Assembly (NCBI RefSeq): GCF_964340395.1
Contig: NC_135553.1
Location: 24,928,949 to 24,992,948, forward strand
From: Glandiceps talaboti
Lineage: Eukaryota; Hemichordata; Enteropneusta; Spengelidae
Reading direction: 5' to 3'
Length of the DNA: 64,000 bases
Part shown: one piece after another, positions 47,322 to 58,400 of the stretch
How positions within the stretch are numbered: position 1 is the stretch's first letter
How the letters are laid out: each line of letters opens with the position of its first letter
Notes under the pieces: generated by a model
The model's database searches: none
Seen by the model: the letters and a program-made list of their open reading frames with translations, nothing else
Told to the model about the DNA's origin: nothing
Program-made: the position numbers and the translations under genes

Positions 47322-48241
47322 TTCATGAAATCAGCCTACATCAATCAGATTGCTGCTGAAAACCAAAGTAATTAATTAATTGTCAGTTGTGGTGTGAAGA
47401 GAGGAGTGGGTCTCACATGTGTAGAATGGAACTAGTTGGGTAAATAATATATTACGGATGTTGTGGAGATCATGACCCCAGTCCCCATGTCGGGAGTGTA
47501 CCAATCTAGTTGTGGCCTTCAGTTCAACCAATGAGATTCAAACACAGGTATTTAGCGGTTGTAGAAGGAAATAACATATGCCTTTAAAACGTTAAACATT
47601 GGTGGCGGCGGTGGGATTAAATCCTTACCTGTGATTCTGGGACTTGTGTCCTTTTACATCTCTGATAGCATTTTAACCGACGTTTTGAACTACTTTAACA
47701 GGGGAGGGCCATGTTTTAGAGAAAGAAAGTTGAGGGAGGGCAGGTCAAAATGCTGCTTCGGTAAACGTCGGATACGTGAAAACATTTTTTGGCAACCTGT
47801 TATCAACGCCTGTTAATCCTCAACTTTTTTTCTGGCAAGGAACAGTTGTTGAATGTTGTTGTTCTTTTAATAAAAATGTATCCACGTAGTTTCAAGCTTT
47901 AAGGTGCATAGGAACGGGCAAGCCTTCTATTCACATCCATAGGAATCACAGCCATAGTCGTGAAACCACTACACCTTTTTACGGCAATGATGGAACAACA
48001 CCATTGTATAGTCGATTTGAAGCCTGCGTAAATTTAAAGTTCATGACAAAAGGACTCTCAAAAATAATCTGCTAAAGATGAAGTTTTGGAAAATGTCCGA
48101 TCCTCAACATTCAGACATTCAGACAGACACAGACAGACAGACAGACAGACACCCACACATAAGTTATTGTCATCATACAGTTGAATCACAAACAAGTAAA
48201 AACTTACACAATTGAAAACGACACTAGGTTTTCATTTATAA

Positions 48242-49461
48242 TCAAACCAATATTTTATTTTCAAACTTATTCAAACTGACCGGTATCCAAACATCCTCTT
48301 CCACTATTTCCTCACATTGTTGTTTACATACTTCTTGACAACGATACTTTGCCTTCATCTGATCATGATAGAACCACTGCATCAGTTCACTTTCTCTTGA
48401 TCTCAAGAGACACTCATTAAAATAAACATGAGCTTCTCGTCTGTGTAGTGCAATTTCTCTTTCTTCTACAAATTCAATTTTTGACTTCATTTCAATTTCA
48501 TTATCACGAGCAATTCTCTGTTTTTCTTCTTCAATCTTTCCTCCTCTCTTCTCAAATTCCCGTTCTCTGTCTCCCACCACCGTCTCTCTTATCTCTATCT
48601 TTAGTATCTCCTTTTCAATTATCTGTCTTTCTTCTTCAATCTCTTCTTCTGCTAACTGTAATACCTCCTTTTCCATTCTCTGTCTTTCTTCTTTAATCTT
48701 CCCTTCTCTTTTCTCAACTGCTACTTCTTTATCTCCCAACATTGTCTCTCTTCCTTCTAACTTTAGTCTCTCCTTTTCCATTCTCTGTCTCAATTCTTCA
48801 ATCTCTTCTTCTCTCTTCGTAACTGCTACTTCTCTGCCTGTCAACACTGTCTCTCTTCCTGCTAACTGTAATATCTCCTTTTCCGTTCTCTCTCTTTCTT
48901 CTTCAATCTGTCGTTCTCTTTGCTCTACTTTCCGCGTTCTATCCGTCAACACCGTCTCGCTTTCCGCTAAAATTAATATCTCCTTTTCCATTCTCTGTCT
49001 TTCCTCTTCAAACTTCCCTTCTCTCTGCTCTACTTCTCGCTTCCTCGCTGCCAACAACGTCTCTCTTCCTGCCAACTTTAATCTATCAATTTCGAATCTC
49101 TGTCTTTCTACTTCAATATTTCCTTCTCTTCTGTCTACTATTCCCTCTCTATCTGCTAACACCCTCTCTCTTACCACTAACTTTAGCAACTCCTTTTCGA
49201 ATCTCTGTTTTTCTTCTTCAATCTTTCCTTCTCTTTTCTCCACTTCTCCATGTCTAGCTGTCAACATCGTCTCCTTTCCCTCTAACTTTAGCAACGCCTT
49301 TTCAAATCTCTGGCTTTCTTCTTCAATCTTTCTTCGTCTTATCTCTACTTCTCGCCGCATGGTGTCTTTCATATCTTCAACTTCCTTTTCTCTTCGTTCA
49401 ACTTCTTTCCTTAACCTTCTTACTTCGTTTGCTTCATTTCGTAAACTTCTCTCTCTATTTT
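48242..49461 (-). CDS. Coiled-coil protein with 35-residue repeats, last exon
   Basis: The minus open frame ends at TGA 48244-48242. Its core is about eight tandem repeats of 35 residues with the pattern KIEEERQRFEKELLKLAGRE then TVLADREGEVEKREG. Thirty-five residues are exactly five heptads, so a long uninterrupted alpha-helical coiled coil is expected. One repeat is shortened by about half. A non-repeat tail follows: FVEEREIALHRREAHVYFNE, MQWFYHDQMKAKYRCQEVCK and EDVWIPVSLNKFENKILV, with three Cys. An acceptor TTAATCTAG precedes 49461, so I start the exon there in phase 1. An in-frame ATG at 49621 would add a hydrophobic, less likely N-terminus (MLYFSKVPFYILFVVILEIK). Family not recognised; a structural role is inferred only from the coiled coil. 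Confidence 0.75.
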
Positions 49462-50041
49462 CTAGATTAAAAAGACAATAATTATAATTCATATTTATAT
49501 TGTCGTGTTCTGTATTAGTAATGTAGGGCCGTTTTATCTCGTTCCTTAATATTATGATAGCTTTTATTTCGAGAATAACCACAAACAATATATAAAATGG
49601 TACTTTAGAAAAATAAAGCAAAATAATATATATTATTGTCTTGATATTGGTTCATATATGCCTGAAGACAAGGATGCAATCAGCACTACGCGTCAAGGTT
49701 ACAATATTTTAATTATATCTACAGATGGGAATTTGTAAAAGAATGAAACTTGACTTTATACGTGGAATATCCTACTTAATTTGACACTTGTTGTTATGGA
49801 AACAAGAACGAGTCACTATATTTAGACACAGTCCCCCCTATCACTGATTTGGAAAAGCTTATTGTTAAAAGGTGTTAGTCGATCCCAAACCGTGGACAGA
49901 GAGCGTCCGGGATTCCACAGAAGCATCAGCTTTTTTCAAGTAGGGGTGTGACATGTTGACCGTATAAATGTGTTGCGTTGCTGTGCCCTCTATAAACTTA
50001 TGTTCGGCATGGCACATAAACACAAGAATTGAAACAAAAAC

Positions 50042-50378
50042 TTATGGCAAGCCACAGGTGTATTAAGTCCACAGAAAGTATGTTACATAGTAAAACACTA
50101 CTACGTTTACGTTTTACAATGTGCAATTAGTTTTTCTCATGATAACATCCAGAATGTAGGTAAAATTAAAAATAATAGTGTTTGCTCATAATAACGTACA
50201 GAATGTAACTCTCTGTATGGCTACGCATGTGCAACAGTTAGTTCTTGCGACTCGCCAAGCAACTAGTTCCCTCGAGTAGGCGCTCCATCGCAGTTGCTAG
50301 CCTTGTCGTATGCGACGAATTACTTCATGCGTAGCCCAGTGTATTACAGGGCCTTACGACACCTGTGGCTTGCCATAA
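50042..50378. mobile_element. 337-bp element with 20-bp perfect terminal inverted repeats
   Basis: TTATGGCAAGCCACAGGTGT at the left end is the exact reverse complement of 50359-50378. Inside is a nested 11-bp perfect inverted repeat, GGCTACGCATG (50219) and CATGCGTAGCC (50326). The organisation suggests a non-autonomous DNA transposon. No clear target duplication and no coding capacity; the open frame 50294-50521 crosses its end. It lies upstream of the coiled-coil exon, inside its putative intron. Confidence 0.65.
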
Positions 50379-50859
50379 AAATCTCAACATTAATCTTGCT
50401 TCTTTTTACATTACGAATCCAAGACGCATGTTTATCTAAATGTAAAAAATCGATTCTAGGTAGTATGAAAAACATAAAATCAAACTGTGCATTGTTTCTG
50501 AAAAACTTCATAGAATACTAAAGGTATTTTTCGCAGCAAATTGCTTTTTTTTATTTCTTAAAACATAATTTTCAAAGCATTTCAAAAGTTTTCTAACGCT
50601 ACGACGTAAGTGGTCAGAGGCCAAATCCATGGTGAACTCCGGTAATGTGATCGGGAACCCCGGTAACATTTGCTTTTGTATTATCTATCAAAATAATTTC
50701 GAGTTGATTTCGTCAATATAGAAAACAGTCCCGGGTTGATTTCGGTCAGTACCGTAATATACGGACCCCTACCCCATCATCTCTTTCTCCATAGAAACAA
50801 TGCAATCGAATATACAAAGCATATAATAAACAGAAATAATTAGTTAATTTATACATCAC

Positions 50860-50865
<6 letters not shown>

Positions 50866-50948
<83 letters not shown>

Positions 50949-51007
50949 CAGAGACAGAGACAGAGAGAGAGACAGAGAGAGACAGAGAGACAGAGAGACA
51001 GAGAGAG
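50866..51007. repeat. (GA)n microsatellite
   Basis: About 75 bp of pure (GA)n followed by GACAGA-type variants. Confidence 0.98.
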
Positions 51008-51178
51008 GTGGAAGAGTCTTGTAAACCCCGTAATACTATATATATAGCATTTCAGTCATGAACCATAGTTCGTTGTAAGTGTTGCATTAACTAGCATTGC
51101 CAGATACAACAAGCGACTCAGTGGTCCAATCATCGAAACCAAACTCTTGATAAACATCGCGTAAAGTTGATATCTTAC

Positions 51179-51242
51179 CTTGATATACTCTCCTAGATAC
51201 CAATCCAGGCGTGCAAAGGAATACCTCAATACTCGACAACAT
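51179..51242 (-). CDS. Candidate first exon of the coiled-coil gene
   Basis: ATG at 51242-51240 reads MLSSIEVFLCTPGLVSRRVY Q and one base of the next codon, then a good GTAAGA donor. The phase (1) fits the acceptor at 49462, making a split Glu codon. The frame also stays open past the donor to a stop at 51087, giving a 51-codon small ORF (GKISTLRDVYQEFGFDDW). So this may instead be a separate short protein or chance. Phase agreement alone is weak evidence. Confidence 0.3.
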
Positions 51243-51771
51243 GATTATTTCTTCATAGATACAACAAGAGCAAAAGCCGCAAGCACGTCAGTCTACGTCT
51301 AACAGACGGTCTGTGTTAATGTTTGGGAATTCGATTATGTGAAGAACGTCAGAACGATTGCGACGTAGGCGTAGACGCGTTCGAACCTCTCAGGTTAAGA
51401 TCTCGTCGAATATCGCGCGCGAGAGATTACTTCATTGCCGGGTATGCAAAAAGTTATTCCGGGCATCGCTACTGAACAGAATATATAATAAATGTGTTGA
51501 TCAATTGATTGATTATCTTGTGCTAAGTACTAATTAGTCTATCTGTAAAAAGTAGGCCCGTATGTGAAAGTATAACTTTACATATAGGCCCTATTTAGGT
51601 TTCGTAAAGGAGAAGAACTCCCAAGCAAAGGATGTGAATGTGAACTTGGTCAAATTATTTGCATCTTTAAAAGTTGAAAACTGACACCGTATTTTGTACA
51701 TTTGGTTAAACCATTTACCTCGTTATGTTGTGTCTAAGACCAATACGGCTTTTTCGTATAAATTGGTCAAA

Positions 51772-53486
51772 TGTACATACTTTTGAGGGCGTATATAGAA
51801 GTGTGCATTGTTTTGATAGTGTACAGGCCTGTATGTACTTTTCTGGGAGTATAAATATGGGTGTATTGTTTGATAGTGTACAGGCCTGTACATACTTTTG
51901 AGGGAGTAGATAGAAGCGTGCATTGTTTTGATAGTGTACAGGCCTGTATATACTTTTGAGGGAGTATATAGATGGGTGTATTATTTGACAATGTACAGGC
52001 CTGTGTATACTTTTGAGGGAGTATAAAGAAGTGTGCATTGTTTTGATAGTCTATAGGCCTGTATATGCTTTTGAGGAGTATATAGAAGTGTGCATCGTTT
52101 TGATAGTGTACAGGCCTGTATATACTTTTGAGGGAGTATATAGAACTGTGCATTGTTTTGACAGTGTACAGGTCTGTATACACTTTTGAGGAGTATATAG
52201 AACTGTGCATTGTTTTGACAGTGTACAGGCCTGTATATACTTTTGAGGTAGTATATAGAACTGTGCATTGTTTTGATAGTGTACAGGCCTGTATATACCT
52301 TTGAGTATATAGAAATGTGCACTGTTTTGATAGTGTACAGGCCTGTATATACCTTTGAGTATATAGAACTGTGCATTGTTTTGACAGTGTACAGGTCTGT
52401 ATACACTTTTGAGGAGTATATAGAACTGTGCATTGTTTTGACAGTGTACAGGCCTGTATATACCTTTGAGTATATAGAAATGTGCACTGTTTTGATAGTG
52501 TACAGGCCTGTATATACCTTTGAGTATATAGAACTGTGCATTGTTTTGACAGTGTACAGGTCTGTATACACTTTTGAGGAGTATATAGAACTGTGCATTG
52601 TTTTGACAGTGTACAGGCCTGTATATACTTTTGAGGTAGTATATAGAACTGTGCATTGTTTTGATAGTGTACAGACCTGTCTATACTTTTGAGGAAGTAT
52701 ATAGAAATGTGTATTGTTTTGACAGTGTACAGGCCTGTATATACCTTTGAGTATATAGAAATGTGCATTGTTTTGATAGTGTACAGGCCTGTATATACCT
52801 TTGAGGTAGTATATAGAACTGTGCATTGTTTTGATAGTGTACAGGCCTGTATATACTTTTGAGGTAGTATATAGAACTGTGCATTGTTTTGATAGTGTAC
52901 AGGCCTGTATATACTTTTGAGGTAGTATATAGAACTGTGCATTGTTTTGATAGTGTACAGACCTGTCTATACTTTTGAGGAAGTATATAGAAATGTGTAT
53001 TGTTTTGACAGTGTACAGGCCTGTATATACCTTTGAGTATATAGAAATGTGCATTGTTTTGATAGTGTACAGGCCTGTATATACCTTTGAGGTAGTATAT
53101 AGAACTGTGCATTGTTTTGATAGTGTACAGGCCTGTATATACTTTTGAGGTAGTATATAGAACTGTGCATTGTTTTGATAGTGTACAGGCCTGTATATAC
53201 CTTTGAGGTAGTATATAGAACTGTGCATTGTTTTGATAGTGTACAGGCCTGTATATACCTTTGAGGTAGTATATAGAACTGTGCATTGTTTTGATAGTGT
53301 ACAGGCCTGTATATACCTTTGAGGTAGTATATAGAACTGTGCATTGTTTTGATAGTGTACAGGCCTGTATATACCTTTGAGGTAGTATATAGAACTGTGC
53401 ATTGTTTTGATAGTGTACAGGCCTGTATATACCTTTGAGGTAGTATATAGAAAGGTGTATTGTGTCGATAGTGTACAGGCCTGTAG
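51772..53486. repeat. 58-bp minisatellite, about 30 copies
   Basis: Unit GTGCATTGTTTTGATAGTGT, ACAGGCCTGTATATACTTTT, then GAGGTAGTATATAGAACT repeats through 1.7 kb with 52-58-bp length variants (AGGTAG present or deleted). Higher-order blocks are visible: a segment at 52675 recurs 286 bp later. Open frames of 200-525 codons on the minus strand (with YTGLYTIKTMHSSIYYLK) come from the repeat and are not genes. ACAGGCCTGT is self-complementary. Confidence 0.97.
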
Positions 53487-53664
53487 ATGCATGAATAAAT
53501 ATACCTGTATACAGATATTCGCACATTTTTCAATTTCAATTTCATTTTGATCATACATCTACCTTTTTTTTTGAAATTAGGATTTTCTTTATTCATTTAC
53601 ATTGTTTTTAATAAAACATTATTTGTTCACATCAAAGTCTTAAGTTATTTTGGTAGTTCACACA

Positions 53665-53765
53665 GATACACACACACACATACACACAGTCACAGTCAGT
53701 CAGACAGACAGACAGACAGACAGAGAGACAGAGAGACAGACAGACAGACACAGACACAGACACAC
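53665..53765. repeat. (CA)n/(CAGA)n microsatellite
   Basis: Compound CA and CAGA repeats. Confidence 0.95.
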
Positions 53766-53769
53766 TCAT

Positions 53770-54890
53770 AAACTCTATACAGGCATTTCACCACACTTAT
53801 ATCACTATTGAATCTTACAGTTCAGTCGTGATGCAAACAAGAACCACCTATGTAACATGATATTGGGGGTGGGGGGGGGGGTTATGACAACTTCAGTTAT
53901 CCATTAGGTACATATCTGCAGAACTGGATACATCCAAAGAATAAATAATGGTTTGGTTGATGGACTAAAAATATACACATTACATTTATGTATCAAATAC
54001 ACCTAATCAAGAACAGAATGTGTGCTATTGTACATTATTATATAATACAATCAAATACATCCTAAGAACAGAACTTTATTATGGATATCCAAGTTCTGTT
54101 ACTATCAGTATCACTAAGGCAAAGGTTTCAATCCACGGTTCTGACATTAGTATTATCTTATCAGTGGAATTACATACAATCATAATTTTGTTCTAGACCA
54201 ATTTTTTACAGGTCTGCCAGACAACTTTTCTCTCACCAAAATTCATTTGAAATGGGCAAAAGATAAATAATGTAACTTTCATTTATATAATAATTCATAA
54301 TTTGCAATTTATCATAATATAATATATAATAGCACCCACTATAATCATCAATAAAATCTATTTCTATACGTAATTTATAACAACCCCTTGTCAGTTTCAG
54401 AGTTATGAATATGATTAATACACCAAATCACAAGATTTTAAAACCCTGGAAAATTAAGATGACATTAAGGTCACTAAATTCATTGAACGCTTATAGACAT
54501 AGTGAATATACTGTCACTCCATATTTCCAATAAAATTTATCTTTGTTGCAATTGACTTTGAAATAGCACGTCTACGTAATACTCATAGCGCAAGTGAACC
54601 ATAAAATTTACTGCACGGGGGGAGGAATGAGGGTGCATGAAAAACCATGGTTCGAAGGGGAACCATGAAACTTCTGATGGTCTGAAGGGGAGGGAGACAA
54701 CAAACCGGAAGTGGAGAATATAGCGCCAAATGCTGTTGAGTACAGTGTGGGGATAACATACAATATGGCATACTAAAACACTTCACGTCCCTTGCAAGTT
54801 GACGTTCCAGTAAATAGTTGGGAACGCAGATCTACCCATCAATATCACTAAGTATTGTATACCTCTTGTCTAAGTTATTAGAGCGAGAGA
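53770..54890. other. Intergenic, no gene seen
   Basis: AT-rich; poly(G) at 53871-53881. Only a 67-codon minus frame (54583-54786) without recognisable features. Confidence 0.55.
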
Positions 54891-54891
54891 A

Positions 54892-54994
<103 letters not shown>

Positions 54995-55072
54995 CGAAAA
55001 AAAGAAGTTGTAAACTCAGCTTGTGACACTTTACACGTAATAGAATTAGATTAGGATTGCAATCTAGGTGTG

Positions 55073-55085
55073 AACACTGGTTACT
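55073..55085 (+). repeat. LINE target-site duplication, 5' copy
   Basis: AACACTGGTTACT, identical to 59390-59402. The first A could also come from the tail. Confidence 0.93.
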
Positions 55086-55473
55086 GGAAGTGTTGCCTTG
55101 TCTATAATGGAAAGAATTATGAACAAGCATGTCTGTTTCCAGTTAGTAGGTAGATTTTAAAGTAATCCTTCTGTATTTTCAGTAGTGTTTACTACATTGA
55201 GAGAGGATTTGGGTGGACGTGTGCTTTATCTGTTGCGGCAGTTTGCTTTTCCCACCTGTTCGGTGCTCCTTTCACCTGGACATCTTTTGTGTTTTTCTCG
55301 TGTTTTCCTTCTTCTGTAATGTGTCTGTGCCTGTGCCTTTGTATGTCATTGCCTTCTTTTCGCTTGTGTTGGTTCCTCTGTCGCCGTACTCTTTTGCTCC
55401 CTCACCTTTTCATGTTGTTCTTTTGTTTTGACTTGCATCGACTTTGCACTATAATAATGTTTTTCGTTCTTCC

Positions 55474-58400
55474 ATGAATTTACGTTGTTTAACATTTAAC
55501 ACCAGGGGTCTTCGTAATTTAAGTAAGCGCAGAAAATTGTGTAAATGGTTAACTGTAAAAAAATCTAATGTAGTTTTTCTTCAGGAGACACATAGTTGTA
55601 ATGCGGACATCGACTTTTGGAGTAAGCAGTTTCTTGGCAAGTGTTGGTTTGCTCACGGGGCAAATAACAGCAGAGGGGTCATGACAATTATAAATAATAT
55701 TAATAGTGTACTGATCAAAAATGTAATTATTGATGAGGATGGAAGGTATATTTTCATTGCCGCTGAGTTGGATGATTCTCCCTACATTCTCCTAAATGTG
55801 TATGCTCCAAACGTTGAACAAACCCATAATTCATTCATGAAGACCATTGCAAAGCTGTTGTCTGAAAACTGCTCTGACCCTTCTACTTTTGTGATTTTTG
55901 GGGGGGATTTCAACTTTGCTCTCGATGTGCATCTTGATAGATCAGGAGGGAACCCCAAAACTTGGAAGAACTCTATTCAACAAATAGATCAGATGTTGGT
56001 GAATCATGAATTGATCGACATTTGGCGGGTTTTTCATGGGGATAAGAAAGGTTTTACTTGGCGGCGACGCCTTCCAAACTTGATTCAAAGTAGATTAGAT
56101 TATTTTTTGATTTCTGATTGCTTGCAACAAAGTGTGAAAACAATTGAGATAATTCCAGGTGTGGATTCCGATCATTCAGCTGTTTCATTAATTTTACAGA
56201 ACGACGATTGTAAGCGTGGCCCGGGTCATTGGAAATTTAATGAAAGTCTTATTCATGATGAAAGGTTTACAAAAAACCTAAGTGATAGTATTGATTTGTG
56301 GGCTCATAATTGTACTAGTGAAAATAAGATCATTATTTGGGAGTTTTTAAAGTTTAAAATTCGTGAATTTACTATCTCATATAGCAAAGAAAAAGCTAAA
56401 CTTAGAAGGGATAAGATTGCAGATCTTGAAAGTAAAGTTAAGAATTTGGATAACATTTGTTCTGACACTCCAAGTGAAGAAAATTATAGACATCTGGAAG
56501 TAGCCAAGGGAGAACTAGAAAAAGAATATGATTATATTATGCAAGGTTCCATTATTCGTTCACGTGCTCTGTGGTATGAAAAAGGTGAAAAAAATAACAA
56601 GTATTTTCTTGGTCTGGAAAAGGCAAAGAAAAATAAAACAATTATTCGGAGGTTGAAGAATAAAGAAACCAACACTTTAGAAAAGCCTAGTGAGATTCTC
56701 AAGGAAATTAAGGTATTTTATTTAGATTTATATAGGAAAAGTAATACCGTTGCAGCTAAAATGAAAGATTTCTTGAGTCAGGATCTACCAAGGCTACTAC
56801 CAGAGCAGAGTAATATTTGCGATGGTCCATTAACCATGGATGAGTTATACCAGGTCTTAAACACGTTTCCTAAAAATAAAAGTCCAGGTAATGATGGCCT
56901 GACAAAGGAATTTTATGTTACTTTTTGGCCAGTTGTAGGCCAGTTTGTTTTAGATGCTTTAAATTTGGGTTATTTTCGTGGAGAATTTTCCAACTCACAG
57001 AGACAAAGTATAATCACTTTAATAGAGAAACCAGGGAGAGACCAACAATTTCTAAAGAATTGGAGGCCCATCTCTTTAATGAATTTTGATATGAAACTTG
57101 TGTCTAAATGTTTGGCTCGCAGAATGGAACAAACCCTTCCATCTATTATAGGAATAACTCAGTCGGCTTTTGTAAAAGGTAGAAAAATTGGTGACTATAT
57201 CAGATTTATTGATGAAATTTTCCATTATACTTCAGAAAAATCAATACCAGGTATTTTATTGGCAATTGACTTCGAAAAAGCATTTGACACGGTGTGCTGG
57301 GAATTTCTTTTTAAAGTTCTGGATCATTTCAATTTTGGTGCTTCTTTTATTAAGTGGGTCAAAGCTTTATATTGTAATATTGAATGCACGGTTATGAATA
57401 ATGGATATAGTACCGGCTATTTTAGAATTGAACGGGGAGTCAGGCAAGGAGACCCCCTATCTCCTCTTCTTTTTATTTTGGTTTTAGAAACACTGTTATT
57501 TTCTATTAAATCTAATTCAGATATTAAGGGTATAAGGGTCCCAGGTTTTGAAGCCAAAGAATCTGCTTTTGCCGATGATATGACATGTTTTTTAGACTCT
57601 GTGGAGTCAGCCAACGTTCTGTTTAAAGTCCTTGGAAAGTTTGACGATATTTCAGGTTTAAAGATTAATATTGAGAAATGTGAAGCTGTCTGGCTTGGTA
57701 ACTGGAGCACCCGGAAGGACAGGCATTTCGGGGTCAGATGGCCCACCTCAACCATTAAAATTGTTGGTATACATTTTTCACACAATAAAGCTGCTGCCCA
57801 ATTGGAGAATCTTACAAAACCAATAGAAAATCTAAAAAATATATTAAAGCAATGGAAATGTAGAAAATTAAGTCTTATTGGAAAAATTCAAGTTATAAAA
57901 ACATTAGCGCTCTCGAAACTGACCTATATTTTGATTAATACGACGATACCAAATGACATAATAAATGAAATACACAAATTAATTTATGATTTTCTATGGG
58001 AGGGAAGGGATAGGGTTGCTAGAAAAGTTATGATTGGGGAGGTGGGCCATGGTGGTCTCAAAATGCCTGACCTTTTTCTTATGAAGAGTGCTCAAAGGAT
58101 TCTTATACTTAAGCAATTATTTTGTAGTGATTGTATTCACCCTTGGAAAATGTTAGTACTTGACAGGTTTAAGAACGTTGGGGGACCGCTTTTATTGAAA
58201 TGTAACTTTAAAAGAACGCTTTTACCTGTGTACCTGACAGATTTCATCGGTGAGTGTCTGGATATTTGGTCCGAAGTAAATAACTTGGGGGACAAGGATC
58301 ATGATCAGTTGATTTGGAATAATAAACACATCTTAGTAGATAGGAAGTCTGTGTTCTATGGCAAATTCCAGGAAGTGGGTTTTTCCTCTGTGTCGGATTT

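Larger units (their letters stand above)
46210..48240. other. Intergenic stretch between repeats, no gene seen
   Basis: Apart from the G-rich repeat and telomere-like tract, only short unrecognised open frames (46995-47375, 47631-47816) occur. A (CAGA)n run lies at 48121-48150. Confidence 0.55.

Noticed and set aside
49462-49621. N-terminal extension MLYFSKVPFYILFVVILEIK of the coiled-coil protein
   Set aside because: An acceptor-like TTAATCTAG interrupts it, composition is AT-driven and hydrophobic, and it is unlike the repeat region. Kept only as an alternative start.
51715-53596. Long minus-strand open frames (up to 525 codons) with YTGLYTIKTMHSSIYYLK-type repeats
   Set aside because: Several overlapping frames are open at once because of the 58-bp minisatellite; units shift frame through 52-58-bp length changes. 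Best explained as non-coding repeat.
55213-55431. LINE ORF1 candidate (72 codons, Phe/Cys/Leu-rich)
   Set aside because: No zinc-finger, coiled-coil, esterase or RRM features of ORF1 proteins; composition reflects T-rich leader sequence.
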